From assembly GCA_041600415.1 (NCBI GenBank), contig JBFIKF010000013.1, positions 1 through 22,797 on the forward strand: a DNA stretch of 22,797 nt. The letters are read 5' to 3'. This DNA is from JBFJKD01 sp041600415 (GTDB lineage Bacteria; Pseudomonadota; Gammaproteobacteria; Pseudomonadales; Porticoccaceae). The position numbers were made by a program, and so were the translations under genes. The notes under the pieces were generated by a model. The model was not told the origin of the DNA. It ran no database searches and saw only the letters and a list, made by a program, of their open reading frames with translations. Of the stretch, positions 1 to 6,621 are shown piece by piece; the stretch's first letter is position 1, and each line of letters begins with the position of its first letter.

Positions 1-105
1 CACCCCGATTCCGTAGATTACTGGGGCGGCATGCCCAAGCCCAATTTCGCCAGTGCGGGGGATATTCTGCCAGCGCAACCACAATTACTCGGCAAAAAAT
101 TATGA
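1..105 (+). CDS. C-terminal end of an unidentified protein (partial)
   Basis: An open frame runs from base 1 to a TGA at 103-105 and gives the last 34 residues of a protein that starts outside the window. The tail contains DYWGGMPKPNFASAGD and ends LLGKKL. I do not recognise the family from this fragment. The stop overlaps the ATG of the following dehydrogenase (ATGA, 102-105), so the two are almost certainly cotranscribed and translationally coupled. This makes it likely to be an enzyme of the same, probably catabolic, pathway; that is inference from position only. Confidence 0.7.
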   Translation, partial: HPDSVDYWGGMPKPNFASAGDILPAQPQLLGKKL

Positions 106-869
106 GCCAGCCGCAATCCCTCGACCAGCAGGTGGCGATTGTCACCGGCGGTGCTCAGGGCATTGGTCGCGCTATCGCCCTCGACCTCGCACGCCGTGGC
201 GCCGACCTGATGTTGGGGGACATCAATGACGAAGCGCTACGCGCCACAGCGCTGGAAATTAGTGCGGAGCACGGCGTGACCGTGGAAACCTGCGTTGGTG
301 ATTTGTGTACTCAGGAGGCCAACGAACGACTAATCGCGGCGACACTCAGCGCATTCGGCAAAGTGGATATATTAGTCAACAATGCCGGTGGTGGCGTGAT
401 TCGGCCGTTTCTGGAACACACACCGGAAACCCTTGAAACCACCATTAACCGCAATTTGTGGACCGCTATCTGGGGTTGCCGCGCGGTGTTGCCGACCATG
501 CTCGAACAAAATTACGGTCGTATTATCAACATCGGCGCGGACTCGGTGCGCAACGGCCTTTGGGATCACGCTGCCTACAATGCCGCCAAGGGTGGTGTGC
601 ACGGCATTATCACCGGCCTCGCCCGAGAATACGCCCACAGCCGTTTAACCTTCAATGCAGTGGCCCCCTGCGCCGTGCGCACCCCCCAGGTGGACAGTAT
701 CCGCGCGGAGATGCCCGAGTTGTACGAAAAATATATCAGTGTGATTCCCAAGGGACGACCCGCCGAAATGCGCGAAGTCGCCGCAGTGGTCAGTTTTCTC
801 GCCAGCCCTGAAGCCTCGTTTGTTACCGGTCAGGTGATCAGTGTCAACGGCGGCAGCACCATGCTGTAG
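102..869 (+). CDS. Short-chain dehydrogenase/reductase, BadH-like
   Basis: Classical SDR of 255 residues, the usual length, expected to be a cytosolic NAD(P)-dependent alcohol/ketone oxidoreductase. The Rossmann glycine motif GGAQGIG lies at residues 16-22. An acidic residue (D40) ends the second strand, which favours NAD(H) over NADP(H). NNAGG is at 93-97 and the active-site pair Y159-x3-K163 is present. The end (VISVNGGSTML) resembles 2-hydroxycyclohexanecarboxyl-CoA dehydrogenases (BadH) and related acyl-CoA ring dehydrogenases, but the substrate cannot be fixed. At the expected catalytic serine position (13 residues before the Tyr) the protein has A146; a serine sits at 148 instead. The start overlaps the stop of the upstream gene, and the ACMSD-family gene follows on the same strand after 54 nt, suggesting one catabolic operon. 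Confidence 0.9.
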   Translation: MSQPQSLDQQVAIVTGGAQGIGRAIALDLARRGADLMLGDINDEALRATALEISAEHGVTVETCVGDLCTQEANERLIAATLSAFGKVDILVNNAGGGVIRPFLEHTPETLETTINRNLWTAIWGCRAVLPTMLEQNYGRIINIGADSVRNGLWDHAAYNAAKGGVHGIITGLAREYAHSRLTFNAVAPCAVRTPQVDSIRAEMPELYEKYISVIPKGRPAEMREVAAVVSFLASPEASFVTGQVISVNGGSTML

Positions 870-923
870 AGCGCCAACAGGCTGAAATCCCCTAACTTCA
901 CCCTTTTACCCCAGGCGCCTGCT

Positions 924-1913
924 GTGATTATCGATGTCCACACCCATATCGTTCCCGAGTCGTTTCCCTCTTATGCTGGTAACAATCCCGCCACCCCGTG
1001 GCCCGGGATGGCCAGTTGCAACCAACCCCACCATCGCGCGGTAGTGATCGACGGTAAAACATTTCGCGAAGTCAGCCACCACTGCTGGCACACGGGCGAG
1101 CGTATAAAAGATATGCGCGCCGAAGGCGTCGAGCGGCAGGTGTTGTCACCAATGCCGGAATTGCTGTCCTACTGGTTCGAGGTGGACGATGCCCTGCGCA
1201 TGTGTCACCACATCAATAGCGCCATCGCATCCATGGTGGACAGCGCGCCCGAGCACTTCTATGGATTGGGTATGGTACCCATGCAGGACCCGACACTGGC
1301 CGCCCGCGAGATGGCGCGCCTGAAAGCCGACTACGGATTACTGGGCATCGAGGTCGGCACCAATATCAATGGCAAACCCATTGGCGATCCATTTTTTGAA
1401 CCAGTGTTTGCCGCCGCCGTGGAACAGGATCTCGCCATTTTTGTACACGCTCTGCACCCCGCAGGGATTGAGCGGGTGATAGGCCCAGCGGGTATGGCGG
1501 CACTGGTAGCATTTCCCAATGAAAATGCGCTGGCGGTGGCCTCGCTGATTTGTGGGGGCATGCTAACGCGCTATCCCGATCTACGAATTGCATTTAGCCA
1601 CGGCGGTGGCGGCTTTGGCCTGGTGTTGCCGCGCATGCTCCACGGTTGGCGCACCATGGGGGACGGCATGTTTGAAACCTCGCCGTTGACACTGGCGCGT
1701 CAAATTTATTACGACACCCTGGTGTACGACACCCCCGCTCTGAAGTATCTGATTGATCTGTTTGGCGTGGAACGCCTGCTGGTGGGAACGGACTACCCCT
1801 TTGTTATCCGCGAGCAAAGTCCCGGCCAGCGTTTACTCGAACTCGGCGTCAGCGACGCGCATCTGGCGCTGTTACAGTCGGGCAACGCCCTGCGCTTTCT
1901 CGGACTGGATTGA
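924..1913 (+). CDS. Amidohydrolase-2 / ACMSD-family metal-dependent hydrolase or decarboxylase
   Basis: 329-residue TIM-barrel protein of the aminocarboxymuconate-semialdehyde decarboxylase family (COG2159 type), a family of zinc-dependent non-oxidative decarboxylases and hydrolases of aromatic or cyclic acids. The metal ligands are visible: H6 and H8 in DVHTHI, H175 in FVHALHP, H226 in FSHGGGG and D290 in VGTDYPF, at spacings typical for the family. The start is a GTG at 924, chosen because DVHTH must lie at the extreme N-terminus; no strong Shine-Dalgarno is seen. It follows the SDR by 54 nt in the same direction and converges on the LysR gene. Together with the SDR it suggests breakdown of a cyclic or aromatic acid. 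The real substrate is unknown, and true ACMSD activity is not implied because no other tryptophan/kynurenine genes are present. Confidence 0.88.
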   Translation: MIIDVHTHIVPESFPSYAGNNPATPWPGMASCNQPHHRAVVIDGKTFREVSHHCWHTGERIKDMRAEGVERQVLSPMPELLSYWFEVDDALRMCHHINSAIASMVDSAPEHFYGLGMVPMQDPTLAAREMARLKADYGLLGIEVGTNINGKPIGDPFFEPVFAAAVEQDLAIFVHALHPAGIERVIGPAGMAALVAFPNENALAVASLICGGMLTRYPDLRIAFSHGGGGFGLVLPRMLHGWRTMGDGMFETSPLTLARQIYYDTLVYDTPALKYLIDLFGVERLLVGTDYPFVIREQSPGQRLLELGVSDAHLALLQSGNALRFLGLD

Positions 1914-1949
1914 ACACATGGTCCAGCGGCATCGACCACACCAAACTTG

Positions 1950-2831
1950 TCAAACGGCCTCGCGACACAGTGCCAGCCATTGATTAATGCCCTCGGTGCG
2001 ATATTTCTGGCGATGCAGGGCAAAATAAAAACGCCGGGTAAAATCCCGGTGGGGAACGGCCAGTGGCACCAGGCTACCACGCCGAAAGGCTTCCTTCATG
2101 GCCACCCGCGACAGACAGCTGATGCCAAGCCCGGCTTCCACCGCCCGCTTGATGGCTTCGGTGTGCTGCAATTCCAGCAGCAATTTGAGATCTGGCAGCA
2201 AGCCATGCATGGCCCGATCAAAGGTCTGTCGCGTGCCCGAACCCGGTTCACGCATAATCCAGGTGGCAGCCAGCAGATCTTTATCGGTCAGTCGGCGGCG
2301 CCCTGCGAGCGCGTGTTCCGGCGCACAGAACACCACCAGTTCATCATCCCGCCACGGGATTAACTCCAGTTCCGGACGCTGCAATTCGCCTTCGATAAGC
2401 CCCACGTCCAGCTCAAAGTCCACCACCTTGCGTACTATCGCCGCCGTGTTGGCCACCTGTAAGTTCACCCGGGCGCCCGGTTGGCGCACCATTAATTCCG
2501 CCATAATCCCCACCGCCAGGTAATTGCCTATGGTCAGCGTGGCGCCCACATTGAGCTCGCCCACTTCGGCGTTATCCGACAGCGTAAATTCCAGCTCCTG
2601 GGCCTGCGCCATCAAGGCCTGCGCCCGCGGCAGTACCAGGCGACCCAGTTCGCTGATCTGCAAACGCCTGCCGATACGGTCGAAGAGCTGAATGTCGAAT
2701 TGCTGCTCCATTTCCCGCAGGGAGCTGCTCGCGGCGGACTGGGACATTGCCAGACTTTCGGCGGCACGGGTAATGTTTTCGTAGTGGGCCGCCGCGATAA
2801 ACACCTGCAATTGCCGTAAACTGTATCGCAT
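1950..2831 (-). CDS. finR: LysR-family transcriptional regulator, FinR-like
   Basis: 293-residue LysR-type regulator. The winged helix-turn-helix is at about residues 3-62 (LRQLQVF, then NITRAAESLAMSQSAASSSL and LFDRIGRRLQ), followed by a periplasmic-binding-protein-like effector domain with the segment VGATLTIGNYLAVGI. From memory, that segment and the N-terminus closely match Pseudomonas FinR, the activator of fpr under superoxide stress. The gene is divergent from fpr, the same arrangement as in Pseudomonas, which strongly supports the assignment. It probably controls fpr and possibly itself from the shared 123-nt intergenic region. The alternative is a generic LysR regulator of the converging SDR/ACMSD operon, which is less likely given the divergent partner. 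Confidence 0.82.
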   Translation of the reverse strand: MRYSLRQLQVFIAAAHYENITRAAESLAMSQSAASSSLREMEQQFDIQLFDRIGRRLQISELGRLVLPRAQALMAQAQELEFTLSDNAEVGELNVGATLTIGNYLAVGIMAELMVRQPGARVNLQVANTAAIVRKVVDFELDVGLIEGELQRPELELIPWRDDELVVFCAPEHALAGRRRLTDKDLLAATWIMREPGSGTRQTFDRAMHGLLPDLKLLLELQHTEAIKRAVEAGLGISCLSRVAMKEAFRRGSLVPLAVPHRDFTRRFYFALHRQKYRTEGINQWLALCREAV

Positions 2832-2851
2832 AACCTGTTTTTCCGATTAAA

Positions 2852-2885
2852 TTAACTTATATTACCGGCTTAACAAATATAGCGG
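2852..2885. repeat. Paired imperfect direct repeat between finR and fpr, candidate LysR-type binding region
   Basis: Two near-copies lie head to tail: TTAACTTATATTACCGG at 2852-2868 and TTAACAAATATAGCGG at 2870-2885, 18 nt apart start to start. Both are AT-rich with a shared TTAAC start and a CGG end. The second copy overlaps the candidate -35 of fpr. A LysR activator bound here could contact RNA polymerase. Binding by FinR is inferred, not shown. Confidence 0.4.
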
Positions 2886-2898
2886 AAGGCGTTATTCT
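2870..2898 (+). promoter_or_regulatory. Candidate sigma70-type promoter for fpr
   Basis: TTAACA (2870-2875, one mismatch to TTGACA), a 17-nt spacer and TATTCT (2893-2898, four of six matches to TATAAT). Transcription would start near 2905 and leave a leader of about 50 nt before the fpr ATG. The -35 lies inside the second of two direct repeats, as expected for an activator-dependent promoter. Confidence 0.45.
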
Positions 2899-2954
2899 TT
2901 TCCAGCCAGAGTACTAGCTATGTTTATTACCCTTTTAACAGGTGCCAAATTGCC

Positions 2955-3728
2955 ATGACCACCCTGAATCGCGAACGAGTTACCCGCGTCCATCACTGGA
3001 ATGACCGGTTGTTCAGTTTTTCGACCACCCGGGACCCGGGGTTTCGCTTTAAAAATGGCCACTTCACCATGATTGGTCTCGACAACGGCGAGCGTCCGTT
3101 ACTGCGTGCCTACAGCATCGCCAGCGCCAATTACGAAGACGAAATGGAATTTTTCAGCATCAAGGTGCCGGATGGCCCTCTCACTTCGCGCCTGCAGAAG
3201 CTACAGGTCGGCGATCAGATTCTGGTCAGCCGCAAACCCACAGGGACTCTGGTAGCGGATAACGTGCTGGCTGGAAAGCGTCTGTATCTACTCGCCACGG
3301 GCACCGGGCTGGCGCCGTTTATCAGTATTATCAAGGACCCCGATATCTACGAGAAATTTTCACAGATCGTGCTGGTACATGGGGTACGTCACGTGTCGGA
3401 GCTGGCTTACAAAGACTTTATTCGCCACGAGTTGCCCAACAATGAACTGCTTGGTGAACAGGTCAGCAAGCAGTTACTTTATTACCCAACGGTCACCCGG
3501 GAGCCATTCGAGCATCAGGGGCGCATATCCACTTTGCTCACCAGCGGTAAGCTATTTCTGGATATTGGCCTGCCTAAACCCAATGTTGCGGACGATCGTT
3601 TTATGCTGTGCGGCAGTCCGGCCATGCTCAAGGATCTTACCGCCATCCTGAACGAGCGGGGTTTTCGCGAGTCACGTCACGGGGAGTACCACCAGTACGT
3701 GATCGAACGGGCTTTTGTCGAACATTAA
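2955..3728 (+). CDS. fpr: Ferredoxin--NADP+ reductase
   Basis: 257-residue FAD flavoprotein that moves electrons between NADPH and ferredoxin or flavodoxin in the cytosol; in Pseudomonas it serves Fe-S repair and the superoxide response. The FAD-binding motif RAYSIAS is at residues 51-57, VPDGPLTSRL at 71-80, the NADP-binding ATGTGLAPF at 114-122, CGSP at about 218 and a family-typical end AFVEH at 253-257. Length and motifs match bacterial subclass Fpr throughout. AGGTG lies about 11 nt upstream of the ATG. The gene stands alone, divergent from a FinR-like regulator, and is followed by two hairpins before the copper genes. Confidence 0.95.
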   Translation: MTTLNRERVTRVHHWNDRLFSFSTTRDPGFRFKNGHFTMIGLDNGERPLLRAYSIASANYEDEMEFFSIKVPDGPLTSRLQKLQVGDQILVSRKPTGTLVADNVLAGKRLYLLATGTGLAPFISIIKDPDIYEKFSQIVLVHGVRHVSELAYKDFIRHELPNNELLGEQVSKQLLYYPTVTREPFEHQGRISTLLTSGKLFLDIGLPKPNVADDRFMLCGSPAMLKDLTAILNERGFRESRHGEYHQYVIERAFVEH

Positions 3729-3760
3729 GTTTAAGCCCACGACTTTTTGAATCCGGCCAC

Positions 3761-3783
3761 GGCGCGCGGTCCTGTCCCGCGCC
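3761..3783 (+). terminator. GC-rich hairpin after fpr, possible terminator without a U tract
   Basis: GGCGCG (3761-3766) pairs with CGCGCC (3778-3783). The stem can extend by GG/CC with one bulged C, leaving a loop of about 6 nt. It lies 33 nt past the fpr stop. No T run follows, so it may act as a transcript 3'-end stabiliser or a weak terminator. Confidence 0.35.
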
Positions 3784-3790
3784 ATCAGTT

Positions 3791-3818
3791 CGCACCATCG
3801 AAGTTCGAAATTGGTGCG
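3791..3818 (+). other. Second hairpin in the fpr to copper-oxidase gap
   Basis: CGCACCA (3791-3797) and TGGTGCG (3812-3818) form a perfect 7-bp stem with a 14-nt loop that itself contains a TTCGAA palindrome. It sits 8 nt after the previous hairpin and has no T run. It could be a transcript-end structure or a dyad operator for the downstream copper genes. Confidence 0.35.
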
Positions 3819-3908
3819 CTGCCAAGCGTCTGTTTACGCCTTCCCCATGTCATGACAAGCCCCCCTATCTAGGCTAACCTGTGCCCCGCTAGTGTGTGTC
3901 TCGATTCA

Positions 3909-3927
3909 GAATTGGGGATTACAATTC
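3909..3927. other. Inverted repeat GAATTG-N7-CAATTC upstream of the copper oxidase
   Basis: A perfect 6-bp inverted repeat with a 7-nt centre lies 49-67 nt before the oxidase ATG. Size and location suit a dimeric regulator, possibly copper-responsive, but the sequence matches no operator I can name with confidence. It may be chance. Confidence 0.25.
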
Positions 3928-3975
3928 GGACCGCCCACACCTTTCACCAGTTGCTCGACCACAACGGAACGATTG

Positions 3976-5712
3976 ATGAAGATTAACGCAACATCTCTGC
4001 GCATTCCCATCGCGCTGGCACTGCTCGCCGTAGCCTGTCTCACCGCACCCACCGCATGGGTTCCACACCAGTGGCGGGTGGCAACCTATAACTGGTTTGG
4101 TACAGACAGCTATCGCTACGCGCCAACCAGCGAGGACTATGCACTGCCCACCACGGAGGAAATTTGTCCGCCAGATATTCTCGGTTGGCGAGACGGACAA
4201 ACCATCGAAGGTGTGGTCATCGAACCGGCGGCTGGCTGCGTGCCGGACAATCCCTATCTGGTCGCTGCCGTGACCCGCGGCACGAATCAGGTAGCACAAA
4301 GCACCCTGCTGAAATCCGGATTAATGCCCGACACTGTGATTATGGGCGAAGATCTCGACGGCGACGGCGATCCCGACGAAATCACCATCAAACTGGAGGT
4401 GATAGAGCTCAACGGCCAGTCGCCGGATATCCCCGCACCGGTGACCACCTTCGCCATCGCCCCTGGTGTCGAGCCCGGTATGTGGGTCTTCGCGCCCAAG
4501 TCGTTTGGTATGTCCACGGAAAATTTCGAAACCCGCAAGGCCAACCCCTTACTACGTCCGCCAGCGCCGGTAATCCGCGTCGAGCAGGGAGATCGGGTCA
4601 CCGTGGTCCTGGAAAATAGCCATTACCTGCCCCACACCATCCACTTTCACGGGGTCGACCACCCGTTTTCCGCGGATCACGGCATGCCCCATTACGAAGG
4701 CGCGAACCACGAGCAACACGCCACGGGCACGGACGGCGTCGCCGAAACCAGCGAAATGCCGGCCATGCCCGGCACAACGTTAACTTATCAGTTCAGCCCG
4801 CGGGTGGCTGGCACTATGTTCTATCACTGCCACGTGCAAGCCAATGTACATATTCTGATGGGCATGCAAGGTATGTTCGTCATCGAAGAAAACCGTCCCA
4901 ACAACTGGCCGCAAACCCTGAATATCGGTGCTGGTCAGGTACGCCACCCGTCCGTGGCCGTGCGCGAACAGTACCAGCGCGAGTACGACCTGCATTACTT
5001 TGATCTGTTTAAAAACTTGTCAGAGACCATACAAACTTACAACGATCCTCGTCTGACACTGATCGAACAACATCGTCGCTGGAATATTACCCGGGATAGC
5101 GCCAATTATTTTTTGTTGAACGGCAAATCATTCCCCTACACGTTGCAGGAATCACTGATCGTCGTTAAACCCGATGAAAAAGTAAAACTACGGGCCCTGA
5201 ATGGGGGCTCCGACAGCATTGCCCTGCATCCCCACGGCTTTCGACCCACTGTCACCCACCTGGATGGCATACCCCTCAACCCCGGGAATGAAATCACCCG
5301 GGATGTGATCGACCTGGCGCCAGCGCAACGGGTCGATATGGTACTGCAAACCACCGATGACGGCCTGCATAACTATGGCGAAGGGGTTTGGCTGTTTCAC
5401 GACCACCACGAAACCGCGCAAACCACCGATGGCATTTATCCCGGTGGCAGCGTCAGTACTATTGCGTTCGATTCCTACGTGGATAGCGGCGGCTTTCCCA
5501 AAGTCCAGGGAACCGACTGGAAGAAATTTTTTACCGCAGAGTTTTATCGCAAGGATGTGCCGATCTGGCTGGACTACGATCCGGGTGGATTGTTTGCCGA
5601 CCCACGCGCTCCCCTGCGCCCGCTGTTACAGCTGATGGTGTTCGGCGCCGCCAGCACCGGCTTTCTGGTAATCCTGTTTATGCCGCTTTTTAGACGCGGA
5701 CGCAGCGCATGA
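3976..5712 (+). CDS. Membrane-anchored multicopper oxidase with T1 copper site in the first cupredoxin domain
   Basis: 578 residues from the ATG at 3976, chosen because it begins a signal peptide (MKINATSLRIPIALALLAVA, cleavage near residue 28); a GTG 28 codons upstream adds nothing sensible. A roughly 120-residue N-terminal region holds an acidic DLDGDGDPDE motif (126-135) resembling Ca-binding loops. Cupredoxin domain 1 (about 150-305) carries H220-x2-H223-x-H225-G and H284-C285-H286 with H292 and M295/M297, the full type-1 site plus T2/T3 ligands. Domain 2 (about 330-505) carries H418-P-H420-G and H475-D-H477-H478, without a Cys. A membrane segment (about 550-570) and an arginine-rich tail end the protein, placing the enzyme on the periplasmic face. 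Multicopper oxidases couple one-electron oxidation of a substrate (phenols, Cu(I), Mn(II) or other metals) to O2 reduction. The motif order matches two-domain type C oxidases. The cupredoxin gene overlaps its stop. The substrate is unknown; copper detoxification is a reasonable guess. Confidence 0.9.
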   Translation: MKINATSLRIPIALALLAVACLTAPTAWVPHQWRVATYNWFGTDSYRYAPTSEDYALPTTEEICPPDILGWRDGQTIEGVVIEPAAGCVPDNPYLVAAVTRGTNQVAQSTLLKSGLMPDTVIMGEDLDGDGDPDEITIKLEVIELNGQSPDIPAPVTTFAIAPGVEPGMWVFAPKSFGMSTENFETRKANPLLRPPAPVIRVEQGDRVTVVLENSHYLPHTIHFHGVDHPFSADHGMPHYEGANHEQHATGTDGVAETSEMPAMPGTTLTYQFSPRVAGTMFYHCHVQANVHILMGMQGMFVIEENRPNNWPQTLNIGAGQVRHPSVAVREQYQREYDLHYFDLFKNLSETIQTYNDPRLTLIEQHRRWNITRDSANYFLLNGKSFPYTLQESLIVVKPDEKVKLRALNGGSDSIALHPHGFRPTVTHLDGIPLNPGNEITRDVIDLAPAQRVDMVLQTTDDGLHNYGEGVWLFHDHHETAQTTDGIYPGGSVSTIAFDSYVDSGGFPKVQGTDWKKFFTAEFYRKDVPIWLDYDPGGLFADPRAPLRPLLQLMVFGAASTGFLVILFMPLFRRGRSA

Positions 5713-6554
5713 AACCCACTGCACTGGCAACCTGTTTGTCGATACTGTTTCTGTCGACCGCTTTTAGCGTACAGGGCGAGCAGGCGCCGAATCCGATCAA
5801 GGCGCAACCGGTGCCCGCCCCCATCGCACTGGATCATTCTGGCATGGATCACTCCTCCATGGATCACTCCACCATGGATCATTCCACTATGGATCATTCC
5901 ACTATGGAGAATGGCACTACAGCAGGAAAGGAAAACATGGAGGGCATGGATCATAGCGCCATGGGCCACGGAGATATGGACCACAGTAGTCACGCCATGA
6001 CCTTTGACGCCCGCGGCATGGTCATGAACAGCAACGCCGACCGGCTACCGGAAGATTGTGCGGCCATCTCCCGCGAGTACAGTTTCACGGTGCACGCGGG
6101 CACTCGCTATGCGGAGGCATTTCCGGGCAATATTTTTGGCATGAGCCAACACCTGTTCGAAGTAGAGCCCTGTAGCCGCATCAACTTTACCTTTATCAAC
6201 GAAGACGCCATTCGCCATCAGTTTATGGTGCACGGCCTGCCCCGCTACCTGTATCCCCAGGGTATGTTTCACCTCGAAGCCATGGGTGGCGCAACCCTGA
6301 CTGGCACGCTGATCATGCCCAGCGATAACAAGACCTACCTGGTGCACTGTGATCTCGCTCAGCACATGGAAAAAGGCATGAAGGGACAAATCAGGGTGGG
6401 CCGTGGCAGTGGCGATCTCACCAGCATTCCCGGTGCCAGTGCATTATTTCGCTCGGATAACTATCACAGCGGCACGCGCCAAACACTGGCCATTGCCAGC
6501 GGGATAATTTTGACGCTTGGCGGGTTACTCATATGGCGACGCTACCGGCGCTAG
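5709..6554 (+). CDS. Met/His-rich membrane-anchored cupredoxin, partner of the copper oxidase
   Basis: 281 residues with an N-terminal signal peptide (cleavage near residue 23). A low-complexity Met/His region (about 42-97) contains repeated MDHS pentapeptides, of the kind found in CopB/PcoB-type copper-binding proteins. A cupredoxin domain (about 120-232) has an apparent type-1 copper site of H170, C214 (in VHCDLAQHM), H219 and M224. A single C-terminal membrane segment (about 258-275) is followed by WRRYRR, so the domain should sit in the periplasm, tethered to the inner membrane. Its ATG overlaps the oxidase stop (ATGA, 5709-5712), indicating one operon and coupled translation. The likely role is copper binding and delivery to, or electron exchange with, the oxidase; this is inference. 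Apart from the cupredoxin fold and the repeats I do not recognise a named family. Confidence 0.85.
   Translation: MKPTALATCLSILFLSTAFSVQGEQAPNPIKAQPVPAPIALDHSGMDHSSMDHSTMDHSTMDHSTMENGTTAGKENMEGMDHSAMGHGDMDHSSHAMTFDARGMVMNSNADRLPEDCAAISREYSFTVHAGTRYAEAFPGNIFGMSQHLFEVEPCSRINFTFINEDAIRHQFMVHGLPRYLYPQGMFHLEAMGGATLTGTLIMPSDNKTYLVHCDLAQHMEKGMKGQIRVGRGSGDLTSIPGASALFRSDNYHSGTRQTLAIASGIILTLGGLLIWRRYRR
5829..5903 (+). repeat. Five 15-bp tandem units coding (M/L)DHS(T/S/G)
   Basis: Units begin at 5829, 5844, 5859, 5874 and 5889, each coding one pentapeptide; the first has CTG in place of ATG. The last two units are identical at the DNA level, which points to recent slippage or duplication. More MDHS-like motifs follow at about 5946-5990 without the strict period. 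The repeat supplies Met and His ligands for copper. Confidence 0.85.
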
Positions 6555-6621
6555 CTGGGCGTAATTTAAATGGCCCTGACACCGACAGGTTCTGCAACAG
6601 TTTGCGTAAGATGGGTGCACT

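Noticed and set aside
3892..3975. Longer oxidase start at the GTG 3892
   Set aside because: It would put 28 polar residues ahead of a clear signal peptide that starts at the ATG 3976.
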